43,555 nucleotides of DNA from Actinotalea ferrariae CF5-4 (GTDB lineage: Bacteria > Actinomycetota > Actinomycetes > Actinomycetales > Cellulomonadaceae), in contig NZ_AXCW01000014.1 in NCBI RefSeq assembly GCF_000603945.1, forward strand, positions 1 through 43,555, in the 5' to 3' direction. The notes under the pieces are model-generated. The model was not told the DNA's origin. It ran no database searches and saw nothing but the letters and a program-made list of their open reading frames with translations. Both the position numbers and the translations under genes were made by a program. Positions 31,992 through 39,667 of this stretch are shown here, one piece after another; the first letter of the stretch is position 1, and each line of letters starts with the position of its first letter.

Positions 31992-32576
31992 ATGACCACG
32001 CTGCAGAGCTCCGCGCCGCTGGTGCCCCAGTCGCTGGACGCCAGCGCCAGGTCCGCGCGGGAGGTCGCCCGGTACGTCGTCGACGGCCACATGACCCTCG
32101 ACGCCCCGTACCAGCGCGGGTCGGTGTGGTCGGTGGATCAGCGCCGCAACCTGGTCCGGTCCTGGATGCTCGGGCTGCCGGTCCCGGCGATCATCATCAA
32201 CCGGCGCTACCGGGAGGCGTTCGTGCACCCGCCTGCGGGCCCTCGGTTCGAGTTCGCGGCGGTCGACGGCAAGCAGCGACTGGAGACGGCGGTCGCGTGG
32301 TTCTTCGGTGACCTGACCGTGCCGGCGTCGTGGTTCCCTGCCGAGCGGGTGCGCGGCACGGTGGACACCGACGACGGCCCGTACGTCGCGTTCGAGGGGT
32401 TGGACGTCGTCGCTCAGCGGCACACCGTGAACCGGTTCCTGGTGCCGGTTGCTGAGGCGTCCGCTGACACGGTCGCGGATGAGGCGGTGATCTTCGGGCT
32501 GGTGAACGGCGCCGGGGTGCCGCAGACGGACGCGGACCTTGCCCGGGCCGCGCAGATCGCTCGCGAAGGTACTTGA
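31992..32576 (+). CDS. DUF262 (GmrS-like/ParB-fold) protein, single domain
   Basis: DUF262 is the N-terminal NTP-binding domain of GmrSD-type modification-dependent restriction enzymes. The signature is clear: 'LDAPYQRGSVWSVDQRRNLVRSWMLGLPVPAIIINRR' and 'FAAVDGKQRLETAVAWFFG'. The 194-residue protein has no DUF1524 HNH nuclease domain, and none is encoded next to it, so it is either a stripped-down relative or works with another nuclease. The next gene starts 3 bases after its stop. Confidence 0.8.
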   Translation: MTTLQSSAPLVPQSLDASARSAREVARYVVDGHMTLDAPYQRGSVWSVDQRRNLVRSWMLGLPVPAIIINRRYREAFVHPPAGPRFEFAAVDGKQRLETAVAWFFGDLTVPASWFPAERVRGTVDTDDGPYVAFEGLDVVAQRHTVNRFLVPVAEASADTVADEAVIFGLVNGAGVPQTDADLARAAQIAREGT

Positions 32577-32579
32577 GCC

Positions 32580-32966
32580 GTGAGCAACGCGATCTCGAGC
32601 CCGATCCTGCCCGGCGAGCGGGCGGTGATCCCGGCCGGCACCTTGCTGCGGTCGATGAACCCTCGGCATGAGGGGCTGCAGGTCGCTGCCCGGCGACGGA
32701 CGGTGGTCGTGGACCACGTGCTGCGCGGGTGGGTGGACCTGTGGGGCGACCATGGTGCCGGGCGCGGGCTGGTGGTGCTGCCGTCGATCCGGTGGCCGGG
32801 GTCCGGCGGGTATTGGCAGGAGGCGCAGCTCACCGCCGAGCTCCTGGCCGCGAACGGTGCGCCGGCGTTGGTGCTGCCCGTCGCGGATCCGCACACGCTG
32901 GCGGGCCTGGACGTCGAGCCGTCCGGTGAGGACGGGTACACGAACCGGTGGCTGCGGCCGGCATGA
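32580..32966 (+). CDS. small hypothetical protein downstream of DUF262
   Basis: 128 residues with 'LRSMNPRHEGLQVAARRRTVVVDHVLRGWVDLWGDHGAGRGLVVLPSIRWPGSGGYWQEAQLTAELLAANG', a beta/alpha pattern without nuclease residues that I can recognise. No family named. The GTG at 32580 lies 3 bases after the DUF262 stop, so it is co-translated and a possible partner. It converges on the next minus-strand gene. Confidence 0.6.
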   Translation: MSNAISSPILPGERAVIPAGTLLRSMNPRHEGLQVAARRRTVVVDHVLRGWVDLWGDHGAGRGLVVLPSIRWPGSGGYWQEAQLTAELLAANGAPALVLPVADPHTLAGLDVEPSGEDGYTNRWLRPA

Positions 32967-32969
32967 GGT

Positions 32970-33449
32970 CTACCGGCCGTCCCCGAGCTGCAGCAGCGGA
33001 GCGACGGCACCGGTGAGGTACGCCTGCTCCACGACGGGGGCGGCCTCCTCGTACACGGTCCGCCCCGACGGCAGGACGATGTACGCGAAGAACTCGGCCT
33101 CGAACTCAGCGACGCCGGACTCGACCGCCTCGAGCTTGGCCTTGACGATGAGCAGCAGCGCCCGCCACTTCTGTCGGACGGCCTGCTCGTAGGCGGTGTC
33201 GGCCTGGGCGGCGGAACGGACCTTGCCGGTGGTCGGGGTGTGGGTGAAGCGGCGCTCGGCCCGGTCCGGCAGCGGGAGGATGAACCGGATGCGACGGCCC
33301 CCGTACTCGAACCCGACGGCGGCCCGGCCGGTCTCCCACCCGATGATGAAGCTGGTCGCGCCGTACCGGGTGAGGGTCCGTTCGATCTCCGCCTTGGAGC
33401 GGTCGGAGCTCACGTCGGTGCCGGAGGCGTACCGTCCTGCCGTGCCCAT
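32970..33449 (-). CDS. conserved phage/island protein of unknown function
   Basis: 159 residues: 'SSDRSKAEIERTLTRYGATSFIIGW', 'AVGFEYGGRRIRFILPLP' and 'AYEQAVRQKWRALLLIVKAKLEAVESGVAEFEAEFFAYIVLPSGRTVYE'. The combination of 'RYGA', 'RQ(R/K)WRAL' and 'KAKLEAVESG' is, in my experience, typical of a widespread hypothetical family on phages and mobile elements. I know of no function. ATG 33449 has a GGGAGAA site; a motif copy lies 42 bases upstream of the start, so this gene is leadered. Confidence 0.7.
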   Translation of the reverse strand: MGTAGRYASGTDVSSDRSKAEIERTLTRYGATSFIIGWETGRAAVGFEYGGRRIRFILPLPDRAERRFTHTPTTGKVRSAAQADTAYEQAVRQKWRALLLIVKAKLEAVESGVAEFEAEFFAYIVLPSGRTVYEEAAPVVEQAYLTGAVAPLLQLGDGR

Positions 33450-33490
33450 GTCGTTCTCCCGTCTGGTCCGCGCGCGGAGGTCCTGGGGTG

Positions 33491-33501
33491 CCGATGTGCG
33501 G
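33491..33501 (-). promoter_or_regulatory. element motif, leadered variant (CACATCGG)
   Basis: Minus-strand CCGCACATCGG. Six bases downstream is AGG rather than a start codon. Translation begins at ATG 33449 with a Shine-Dalgarno, so this copy would give a mRNA with a leader. Confidence 0.55.
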
Positions 33502-33529
33502 CATGGGCCGGATCGCGCACCCCTGGTGG

Positions 33530-33540
33530 CCGCACATCTG
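33530..33540 (+). promoter_or_regulatory. start-associated motif (CACATCTG, 6 bases before ATG)
   Basis: CCGCACATCTG, 6 bases, ATG 33547. Divergent from the leadered copy at 33491. Confidence 0.7.
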
Positions 33541-33546
33541 TTCGGC

Positions 33547-34231
33547 ATGACCACTTCATCACCTGTGCCCCGGTCGACCGACCGCCAACCGTGGGAGCCG
33601 GCGGTCCCGCGGAAGATGACCCGCGTCGCGCTGCGCGACGTCGTCCCGGTTGCGTGGCGCGCGGCTCAGGAGTTCGCCCGCCCGCGCCTCGAGGTCGTGG
33701 TGGCTGGCGGCTTTGCTGATGCTGCCGCTGATGGTCGTCATGGTGGGCAACGGGCACACGTACCACTGGCGCCGGCTCGCGGTCCTGAGCGTTCGCCCGG
33801 CGGGGTGGCGGTACGCGCCGCGGGTCCTGGTTGTCGCCGTCGCGGCGATGTTCGGCGCCGGGTGGGCGCTGACGAAGGTGCTTGGGCTGCTGGGCGCCCA
33901 CCTCGACGTCCTCCTGGTGACCGCCGGCGTCCTCGTGGCCGGCGTGGCGGCGTTCGGGCTCGCGCGCGCGGCGACGGTCTTCGGGCGCGGCGTGAAGCCG
34001 CTGCCTCAGGTGCACGGTCCGACGACGGCCCGGTGGGTCGCCGACCTCGCGGTCGCCGCACCAGGGTTGGACGCCATCGAGACCGTGTTCGAGCCGCACC
34101 TGCGGTCGGTGGTGCCGACCGGTGAGGTGGTCACCCTGCTGGCGGCGACGGAGCGGCTCGCGCACGTGTACGCCGCGGCGGGCTTCGAGCGGACGACGAA
34201 GTCGCGCCGCCGCCTGTACGTGACGGCCTGA
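33547..34231 (+). pseudogene. membrane protein broken by a frameshift near 33690
   Basis: The motif-defined ATG at 33547 starts MTTSSPVPRSTDRQPWEP, continues '..KMTRVALRDVVPVAWRAAQEFARPRLE', and then reads nonsense. One base out of frame from about 33690, a convincing membrane protein follows: 'WWLAALLMLPLMVVMVGNGHTYHWRRLAVLSVRP', 'VLVVAVAAMFGAGWALTKV' and a soluble end 'VADLAVAAPGLDAIETVFEPHLRSVVPTGEVVTLL..ERTTKSRRRLYVTA'. Joining the two gives a sensible 227-residue protein. Either this is a real frameshift (mutation or programmed), a sequencing error, or the second part starts alone at GTG 33650. Family unknown. Confidence 0.55.
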
Positions 34232-34257
34232 GGAGAGGTGGTGCGCGCCGGCGGGTG

Positions 34258-34268
34258 CCGCACATCTG
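34258..34268 (+). promoter_or_regulatory. start-associated motif (CACATCTG, 6 bases before ATG)
   Basis: CCGCACATCTG, 6 bases, ATG 34275. Confidence 0.7.
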
Positions 34269-34274
34269 CCGGGC

Positions 34275-34646
34275 ATGGACACCCAGACCCTCACCAGTCG
34301 CCCCGCCGCCACCGCTCCCGTCGTTGGGATGGGCGCCACGCAGGTCTTCCCCCAGGACCGCTACCCGTACGTCGTCGTCGCGGTCTCCCGGACCGGGCAC
34401 GCCATCTGGGTCAAGCCGCTCAAGACGGTCTCCACGCAGACGGGCCACGAGCCGGCGGGGCGGTGCAACGGCTTCCCGGTGTGGGACCACACGTACACCG
34501 ACGCCGAGGTCAAGGCTCTCGTGGACCAGCACGCGGAGCCGACGAAGCTCACCCGCCGCGGTGACGGGCGCTACCGCCCGGTGGGCTCCGGTGAGCTGGC
34601 GTTCGGGCTCGGTCAGGCGAGGTACTTCCGCAACTACGCCGACTGA
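34275..34646 (+). CDS. hypothetical protein of mobile-element type
   Basis: 123 residues: 'VVGMGATQVFPQDRYPYVVVAVSRTGHAIWVKPLKTV', 'GRCNGFPVWDHTYTDAEVKALVDQH' and 'KLTRRGDGRYRPVGSGELAFGLGQARYFRNYAD'. The pattern (GAT..YPYVVV..S.TG..IWV and the RRGDGRYRPVG end) resembles small proteins I associate with phages and islands. No function known. It is followed by a terminator hairpin and is the last motif-driven gene before the excisionase-like gene. Confidence 0.65.
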   Translation: MDTQTLTSRPAATAPVVGMGATQVFPQDRYPYVVVAVSRTGHAIWVKPLKTVSTQTGHEPAGRCNGFPVWDHTYTDAEVKALVDQHAEPTKLTRRGDGRYRPVGSGELAFGLGQARYFRNYAD

Positions 34647-34664
34647 CCGGGCTCGTCCGCCACG

Positions 34665-34692
34665 GGCCGTCCCCGCCTCGGGGGCGGCCTTT
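34665..34692 (+). terminator. intrinsic terminator
   Basis: GC-rich hairpin with arms 34665-34675 and 34679-34689 (one mismatch) and loop CCT, followed by TTT. It lies 19 bases after the 34275 gene. Confidence 0.7.
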
Positions 34693-34841
34693 CGTCATGC
34701 CCGCGTCCGACGTGACGACGGTTTGGGTCCGCGGGCTCGTTCGGGTGCGTCCACCTGGGTCCGTGATGGCGCGCCGCCGGTCAAGGACGAACCCGTCCGC
34801 ACGGCCACGGACTACCTGGGCGGTGCACGGGCCCAGGTCTG

Positions 34842-34852
34842 CCGTACATAGG
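34842..34852 (+). promoter_or_regulatory. element motif, leadered variant (TACATAGG)
   Basis: CCGTACATAGG lies 47 bases before the excisionase-like start. Its first variable base is T, which makes the box closer to a -10 (TACATA). The surroundings match those before the DUF2637 gene. Confidence 0.6.
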
Positions 34853-34861
34853 CACCGGGAC

Positions 34862-34878
34862 GGACCCCGCCGGGGTCC
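34862..34878. promoter_or_regulatory. inverted repeat, candidate operator
   Basis: GGACCCC-GCC-GGGGTCC, a perfect 7-bp inverted repeat, lies just downstream of the expected transcription start and before the excisionase-like ribosome binding site. It could be an operator or a small leader hairpin. Confidence 0.4.
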
Positions 34879-34899
34879 CCCGTTCCCAGGAGCACGACC

Positions 34900-35127
34900 A
34901 TGATGATCTCCGCCGACGACAAGAGGCTCTACACGATCCCAGAGACGGCGCAGGTGCTCGGCATCGGCCGCACCACCGTCTACGACCTCCTCGCCTCCGG
35001 CCAGCTCAAGCGCGTCAAGGTCGGCACCCGCGCGCTCATCCACGCCGACTGCATCGACGAGTTCGTCGCCCGGCTCATGGCCGAGCAGCACCCCGAGACC
35101 ATCGCCGAGCTGCCAGCCGCCGCCTGA
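34900..35127 (+). CDS. xis: excisionase-family HTH DNA-binding protein
   Basis: 75 residues: 'RLYTIPETAQVLGIGRTTVYDLLASGQLKRVKVGTRALIHADCIDEFVARL', the classical excisionase/MerR-like winged HTH that bends DNA next to attachment sites and may also regulate the integrase. The ATG at 34900 follows CCCAGGAG with 7 bases spacing; a second ATG follows directly. It is located before the integrase in the same direction. Excisionase-like proteins can also be plain repressors, so the role is inferred from place. Confidence 0.8.
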   Translation: MMISADDKRLYTIPETAQVLGIGRTTVYDLLASGQLKRVKVGTRALIHADCIDEFVARLMAEQHPETIAELPAAA

Positions 35128-35206
35128 GGTCATGGCGCCGCCCTCCGCCGCGGCGCTTGAATGACCTCGCGACCGACCGGGTCGCCCCCACAGAGAGAAG
35201 GAGACG

Positions 35207-35251
35207 ATGAGACGCATGCACAAGCCGCCACCGGGGAGCTCCGGTGGCTAG
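35207..35251 (+). CDS. 14-residue leader peptide overlapping the integrase start
   Basis: ATG 35207 follows the strong site AGAAGGAGA with 3-4 bases between, and encodes MRRMHKPPPGSSGG before TAG at 35249-35251. The stop lies 8 bases inside the integrase frame, whose GTG is at 35244. This is the arrangement for translational coupling of a weak GTG start. The peptide itself has no known function. Confidence 0.4.
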   Translation: MRRMHKPPPGSSGG

Positions 35252-36491
35252 GGCGGGACGCCGCGCGAACGGCGAAGGCGCACCCCGCCAGCGCGCCGAT
35301 GGCGTGTGGGAGGTGCGCTTCTACGTCATCGACCCCCGCACCGGAGAGCGCAAGCGGGTGTCGGCCTATGGCAAGCGCCGCGTGGACGCCATCAACAAGA
35401 TGCGCGAGATGGTCGACCGGGCGGAGCGGGGTGCGCCTCTCAAGGACGCGTCCGGCACCGTCGGCAGGTGGATCGAGCAGTGGACCGAGACGACCCTTCA
35501 GGTGTTGCCCATGTCGGACAACTACCGCGACCAGACCCGGAACCTGGCTCGCAACCACCTGATGGTCGGCCCGTTCGCTGAGCGCCGCCTGGACCAGCTG
35601 CGGCCCACCGGTGTGGAGTCGCTGCTCGCCGAGTTGAGCCGTCGCACCAAGCTCAAGGAGGTCGGTGGCCGGCAGGTGGAGGTTCGGGCGCTGTCCGACT
35701 CGACCATCCGGTCGATCTTCCTGGTGCTCCGCAAGGCGTTGGACGCGGCGGTCCGTGACGGGCTCATCTCGAGGAACCCGGCCCACGAGGTCGCGTCCCC
35801 ACGGGTGGGTCGCCGGCGGGTGACCAAGCTCGACGGCCCGGACGTCGTCCGGCTGCTGGGGGCGCTGCGGTCCAACCGGTACTACGCGGCGTTCGCGCTC
35901 ATCGCCGCCACCGGGGTTCGCAGGGGTGAGGCGCTGGCGCTGGCGTGGTCAGACGTGGACCTGGACACCCGGGTCGCGGAGATCCACCTGACCCTGTCCC
36001 AGGTGAAGGGTGGGACACGGGAGTCGCCGGCCAAGACGGACGGCTCGCGTCGCCAGGTGGTCATCCCGGAGACGGTCGCGGTGCTGCTGCGGCAGTGGCG
36101 CAAGCGGCAGGCGGCCGAGCGGCTCCGGGCCGGGAAGGCGTGGGTCGGCGGGGACAAGGTGTTCACGACCCCGACCGGTGGGGTGGTCCACCCGCGCAAC
36201 TTCCTGCGGGACCTGCAGGAGGCGGCCAGGGAGCTCGGCCTGCCGGACGGCGTCGGGGTGCACACACTGCGCCACTCGGCGGCGACGGCGATGCTTGAGG
36301 CCGGGGTCCACGTGAAGGCGGTGGCCGACTCGCTCGGTCACAGCTCGGCGCAGATCACGCTCGACATCTACGGCTTCACGGCCGACAAGGTGGCGCGCGC
36401 GGCGGCTGAGGGTCTGGCGGCGACGTTCGGAATCACGGCCGACGAGGAGCCGGAGGAGGACGGTGGCGCGACGGTGATCGCGCTGAGGTAG
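35244..36491 (+). CDS. int: tyrosine recombinase, phage-type integrase
   Basis: Integrates and excises the element at its attachment site. 415 residues: an N-terminal arm-binding region (GVWEVRFYVIDPRTGERKRVSAYGKRR), a SAM-like core-binding domain (about 70-190), and the catalytic domain with Arg226 (TGVRRGEAL), a beta-hairpin Lys (KTDGSRR), His340 and Arg343 (HTLRHSAA), His366 (LGHSS) and Tyr376 (DIYGF). All active-site residues are present. GTG start; GGGGAG lies 7 bases before it, and a short leader ORF overlaps it. The gene points at the 3' end of tRNA-Pro, which lies 200 bases on. Confidence 0.95.
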   Translation: MARAGRRANGEGAPRQRADGVWEVRFYVIDPRTGERKRVSAYGKRRVDAINKMREMVDRAERGAPLKDASGTVGRWIEQWTETTLQVLPMSDNYRDQTRNLARNHLMVGPFAERRLDQLRPTGVESLLAELSRRTKLKEVGGRQVEVRALSDSTIRSIFLVLRKALDAAVRDGLISRNPAHEVASPRVGRRRVTKLDGPDVVRLLGALRSNRYYAAFALIAATGVRRGEALALAWSDVDLDTRVAEIHLTLSQVKGGTRESPAKTDGSRRQVVIPETVAVLLRQWRKRQAAERLRAGKAWVGGDKVFTTPTGGVVHPRNFLRDLQEAARELGLPDGVGVHTLRHSAATAMLEAGVHVKAVADSLGHSSAQITLDIYGFTADKVARAAAEGLAATFGITADEEPEEDGGATVIALR

Positions 36492-36516
36492 CAGGATCAG
36501 AACCGCCCGGTGGTAC

Positions 36517-36569
36517 GACAAGACCCCCGGATCGTGACCCCGGAACGGCCACGATTCGGGGGTCTTGTC
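36517..36569 (+). terminator. strong hairpin terminator after the integrase
   Basis: Arms 36517-36536 and 36550-36569 form a 20-bp stem with one mismatch and a 13-base loop. It separates the integrase from the tRNA region. Confidence 0.75.
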
Positions 36570-36604
36570 GTCTACCCCGCACGCCGGCGTACACCGGCGA
36601 ACTG

Positions 36605-36640
36605 CTCTCAATGGGGGTGGGAATGGGGGTAGTACCCCAT
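36605..36640. repeat. G-tract repeat and inverted repeat next to the tRNA
   Basis: AATGGGGGT occurs twice (36610-36618 and 36622-36630), and ATGGGG/CCCCAT form an inverted pair (36623-36628, 36635-36640). It lies between integrase and tRNA, where integrase arm sites are usual, but this role is only an inference. Confidence 0.35.
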
Positions 36641-36694
36641 CCCTCCCCGCACCGAAGACCCTAGCAAACTGCCTCTGACCTGCGGTAATACCTG

Positions 36695-36768
<74 letters not shown>

Positions 36769-36793
36769 AACGGCTCTTCGAGCCGCCGATACT

Positions 36794-37924
36794 CTACCGC
36801 ACCTGCGGCCCGCCGTCGGACGCGGCACCTGCCGGGCGGTCGGACTCTCCTCGCGCCTCGGCCTCCTTCACCGCCGCCTCGCGGCGCGCCGCGGCCGCCT
36901 CGATCTGGCTCAGCTCCGCCACGACCAGCCCGAGGACCACGAGATCCACAAGCAGGCCGGCCGTGGCCGCCCACTCCTGGAGGCGGAACACGAAGACCTG
37001 GGTGACGAGCAGGCTCACGAGCACCGCGCGCCGGAACAGCCGGTAGGCGCGGGCCCGGTCCCGGCGGACCACCGCGAGGCCGAGCAGGGCGATCGCCGTG
37101 GAGACGCCCGCGCTCCCCGCGAGCGCGAGCAGCATCCACGCCGGCACGTCCGTGCCACCGAACCAGGCGAGCAGCCCCTGGAGCACCGCACCACCGGTCG
37201 CCAGGAGCAGGGCCCCGACGGTGACCCACGGCACCCACCGCGCCGTCACCAGGCGCCGGAACCCGCGGACCACCAGCCCCGCCCCGCGGTCGACGACGTT
37301 CGGCAGCTCGGCGTGGTCCTCCTCGATCTCGTCCAGCAGCCGCCGCACCTGCGCGGCGCCCCGCACGTCCCCCGCCCGCTCGAGCAGGCCGTGCGCCTCC
37401 TCCCGGGCCCGCGGGGTGAAGCCGCCGGTCAGGCCGGACACGGCGTGGTCCGCCGCGCCGGCGAGGTACTCCTCGGGCCGGTGCGGGCGCCGCCCGTGCA
37501 GCGCCTCCGCCAGGATCACGAGGGCGACGACGGTGACGTAGATGAGCGCCGCCGTCGGCTCGTAGAAGTAGTCGTTGTCCGACGTGACGAACTTGCCGAT
37601 CTCGTCGATGAACAGCCCGAACCCGATCCCGCCCACCAGGGCGCCCAGCGGACGGACCACCGGTCCGGCGAAGGAGAGCAGCAGCACGAAGGCCAGCGCC
37701 ATGAGCAGGCCGCCCCACAGCACGTGCGCGACGTGCAGCCCGCCCCCGCCGATCTGCGGGTAGCCCGCCGCCGCGAGGAACGCCCGCGTCAGCAGCACCG
37801 TCGCGACGGTCGCGACGAGGAACGCCGCGACGTGGCGGGACGCCGCGGGGTCGCGGGGCATCCCCCACCGCAGCAGCGCCGACCGTCCCGCGACGGCCGA
37901 CGACGGCGCCGCTCCCCCGCTCAC
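36794..37924 (-). CDS. multi-pass membrane protein of unknown function
   Basis: 376 residues with about eight helices: '[24 protein letters not shown]', '[18 protein letters not shown]', '[19 protein letters not shown]', a helix near '[17 protein letters not shown]', a soluble middle (about 145-215) and four more helices at the C-terminus. The '[15 protein letters not shown]' segment is the most conserved-looking part. Function unknown. The GTG start overlaps the der stop by 4 bases. It is the first chromosomal protein gene to the right of the tRNA. Confidence 0.7.
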   Translation of the reverse strand: MSGGAAPSSAVAGRSALLRWGMPRDPAASRHVAAFLVATVATVLLTRAFLAAAGYPQIGGGGLHVAHVLWGGLLMALAFVLLLSFAGPVVRPLGALVGGIGFGLFIDEIGKFVTSDNDYFYEPTAALIYVTVVALVILAEALHGRRPHRPEEYLAGAADHAVSGLTGGFTPRAREEAHGLLERAGDVRGAAQVRRLLDEIEEDHAELPNVVDRGAGLVVRGFRRLVTARWVPWVTVGALLLATGGAVLQGLLAWFGGTDVPAWMLLALAGSAGVSTAIALLGLAVVRRDRARAYRLFRRAVLVSLLVTQVFVFRLQEWAATAGLLVDLVVLGLVVAELSQIEAAAARREAAVKEAEARGESDRPAGAASDGGPQVR

Positions 37925-39606
37925 CGCTTGCGCTTCTCCCGTACCCGCACGGAGATCGAGATCGGGGTGCCCTCGAACCCGAACGCCTCCCGCAGCCGGC
38001 GCTCGATGAACCGGCGGTACCCGGCCTCCAGGAACCCGGTCGCGAAGACGACGAACCGCGGCGGGCGCGTGTCCGCCTGCGTGGCGAAGAGGATCCGCGG
38101 CTGCTTGCCGCCCCGCAGCGGGTGCGGGTGGGCCGCGACGAGCTCACCCAGGAACGCGTTGAGCCGCCCGGTCGGGATGCGGGTGTCCCACGAGTCGAGC
38201 GCGCGCTCGATCGCGGGCACGAGCCGGTTGCTGTGCCAGCCGGTCTGCGCGGAGAGGTTCACGCGCGGCGCCCACTGGATCTGGACGAGGTCCTGCTCGA
38301 TCTCCCGCTCGAGGAACGGGCGGCGGTCCTCGTCCATGAGGTCCCACTTGTTGTACGCGATGACCAGCGCGCGTCCCGCGTCGATGACCTGCTGGATCAC
38401 CCGGGTGTCCTGCTCGGTCATCGGCACGCTCGCGTCCACGAGCACGACGGCGACCTCGGCCTTCTCGATCGCGGCCTGCGTGCGCAGCGAGGCGTAGAAG
38501 TCCGCCCCCTTGGTCTGGTGCACGCGCCGCCGGATGCCCGCCGTGTCGACGAACACCCACGGCTTGCCGCCGAGCGCGATGAGCTCGTCGACCGGGTCCC
38601 GGGTGGTCCCGGCCGTCGCGTCGACGACGACGCGCTCGGAGCCCGCGAGCTTGTTGAGCAGGCTCGACTTGCCGACGTTGGGCCGGCCGACGAGCGCCAC
38701 GCGGCGCGGGCCCTCCGGCCGCAGCACGCCGCCGAACTGCGCGGTCTCGGGCAGCTTCTCGACCGCGGCGTCGAGCAGGTCGCCCGTACCGCGGCCGTGC
38801 AGCGCGGAGATCGGGTGCGGCTCGCCCAGCCCGAGGCTCCACAGCGCGGCGGCGTCGGACTCCTGCTTGGGTCCGTCGACCTTGTTGGCCGCGAGCACGA
38901 CGGGCTTCTTCGCCTTGCGCAGCAGCCGGACGACCTTCTCGTCCGTCGCCGTCGGGCCGACCGTGGCGTCGACCACGAACAGCACGACGTCGGCGAGCTC
39001 GATCGCCACCTCGGCCTGCTCGGCGACGCGCGCCTCCATGCCCGCGACGTCGACCTCCCAGCCGCCGGTGTCCACGAGCGTGAAGTCGACCCCGGCCCAC
39101 TCCGCCGGGTAGCTGACCCGGTCGCGCGTGACGCCGGGCGTGTCCTCGACGACCGCCTCGCGGCGCCCGAGGATCCGGTTGACCAGCGTCGACTTGCCCA
39201 CGTTCGGCCGGCCGACCACGGCGAGCACGGGCAGCGGTCCGCGGGAGGCCGCCTCCTCACCCTCCTCGCCCTCGTGGTCCAGGAGCGCGAGGTCCTCGCC
39301 GGAGAGCTCGTAGTCCTCCAGGCCGACCCGCAGGGACTGGGCGCGGACGACGTCGTCGTCGGTCTCCTCGGCGGCCCGGGCCGACGTCGGGGGTGCGGAG
39401 GGTTCCGCCTCGGCGTCGTCCTCCCCGTCCTCGCCGGCGAGACCGGCCGCCTCCCGCGGGTCCGCGGGTGCGCCGGCGAGGCCCGCGGCGTCGGCGAGCT
39501 CCTCGGGTGCCGGACGGGCGTCGGCGTGCTGCTCGGGGCGTGCGTCGCCGCCGTGCGGGGCGCGGGACTCGGCGCGGGACTGCTCCGCGCGGGGCTGGTC
39601 GGTCAT
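37921..39606 (-). CDS. der: ribosome-associated double GTPase Der (EngA)
   Basis: Essential for 50S ribosome assembly. Two GTPase domains in tandem: GD1 with P-loop '[12 protein letters not shown]', 'DTPGVTRD', 'DTGGWE' and 'NKVD'; GD2 with '[12 protein letters not shown]', 'DATAGTTRD', 'DTAGIRRR' and 'NKWD'; then the KH-like C-terminal domain ending '[12 protein letters not shown]'. An extra 120-residue acidic, Ala/Glu-rich N-terminus precedes GD1, as is usual in Micrococcales. I took ATG 39606; the purine-rich site GGAGG lies further upstream. It overlaps the next membrane-protein gene by GTGA. Confidence 0.97.
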   Translation of the reverse strand: MTDQPRAEQSRAESRAPHGGDARPEQHADARPAPEELADAAGLAGAPADPREAAGLAGEDGEDDAEAEPSAPPTSARAAEETDDDVVRAQSLRVGLEDYELSGEDLALLDHEGEEGEEAASRGPLPVLAVVGRPNVGKSTLVNRILGRREAVVEDTPGVTRDRVSYPAEWAGVDFTLVDTGGWEVDVAGMEARVAEQAEVAIELADVVLFVVDATVGPTATDEKVVRLLRKAKKPVVLAANKVDGPKQESDAAALWSLGLGEPHPISALHGRGTGDLLDAAVEKLPETAQFGGVLRPEGPRRVALVGRPNVGKSSLLNKLAGSERVVVDATAGTTRDPVDELIALGGKPWVFVDTAGIRRRVHQTKGADFYASLRTQAAIEKAEVAVVLVDASVPMTEQDTRVIQQVIDAGRALVIAYNKWDLMDEDRRPFLEREIEQDLVQIQWAPRVNLSAQTGWHSNRLVPAIERALDSWDTRIPTGRLNAFLGELVAAHPHPLRGGKQPRILFATQADTRPPRFVVFATGFLEAGYRRFIERRLREAFGFEGTPISISVRVREKRKR

Positions 39607-39667
39607 GGGCCTCATCCTCCCCTGCCGAGGCACCTGGCGACGAACCGGGGGCCGGGCCGGTCCGTGC

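Noticed and set aside
10738-34268. The CCGCACATC motif as a ribosome binding site
   Set aside because: It has no complementarity to the anti-Shine-Dalgarno sequence CCUCC, and variants exist tens of bases upstream of genes with a real Shine-Dalgarno.
10738-34852. CRISPR array or tandem repeat family
   Set aside because: The copies are only 11 bases long, kilobases apart, on both strands and tied to start codons. No array-like spacing exists anywhere in the window.
8781-35127. Complete prophage
   Set aside because: No terminase, portal, capsid, tail, holin or lysin gene is recognisable, only small orphan genes and DNA/nucleotide enzymes.
1-36694. Left attachment site (copy of the tRNA-Pro 3' end)
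   Set aside because: I looked for the T-arm/acceptor sequence and for tRNA-like cloverleaves to the left, including at the 8781 junction and near position 1, and saw none.
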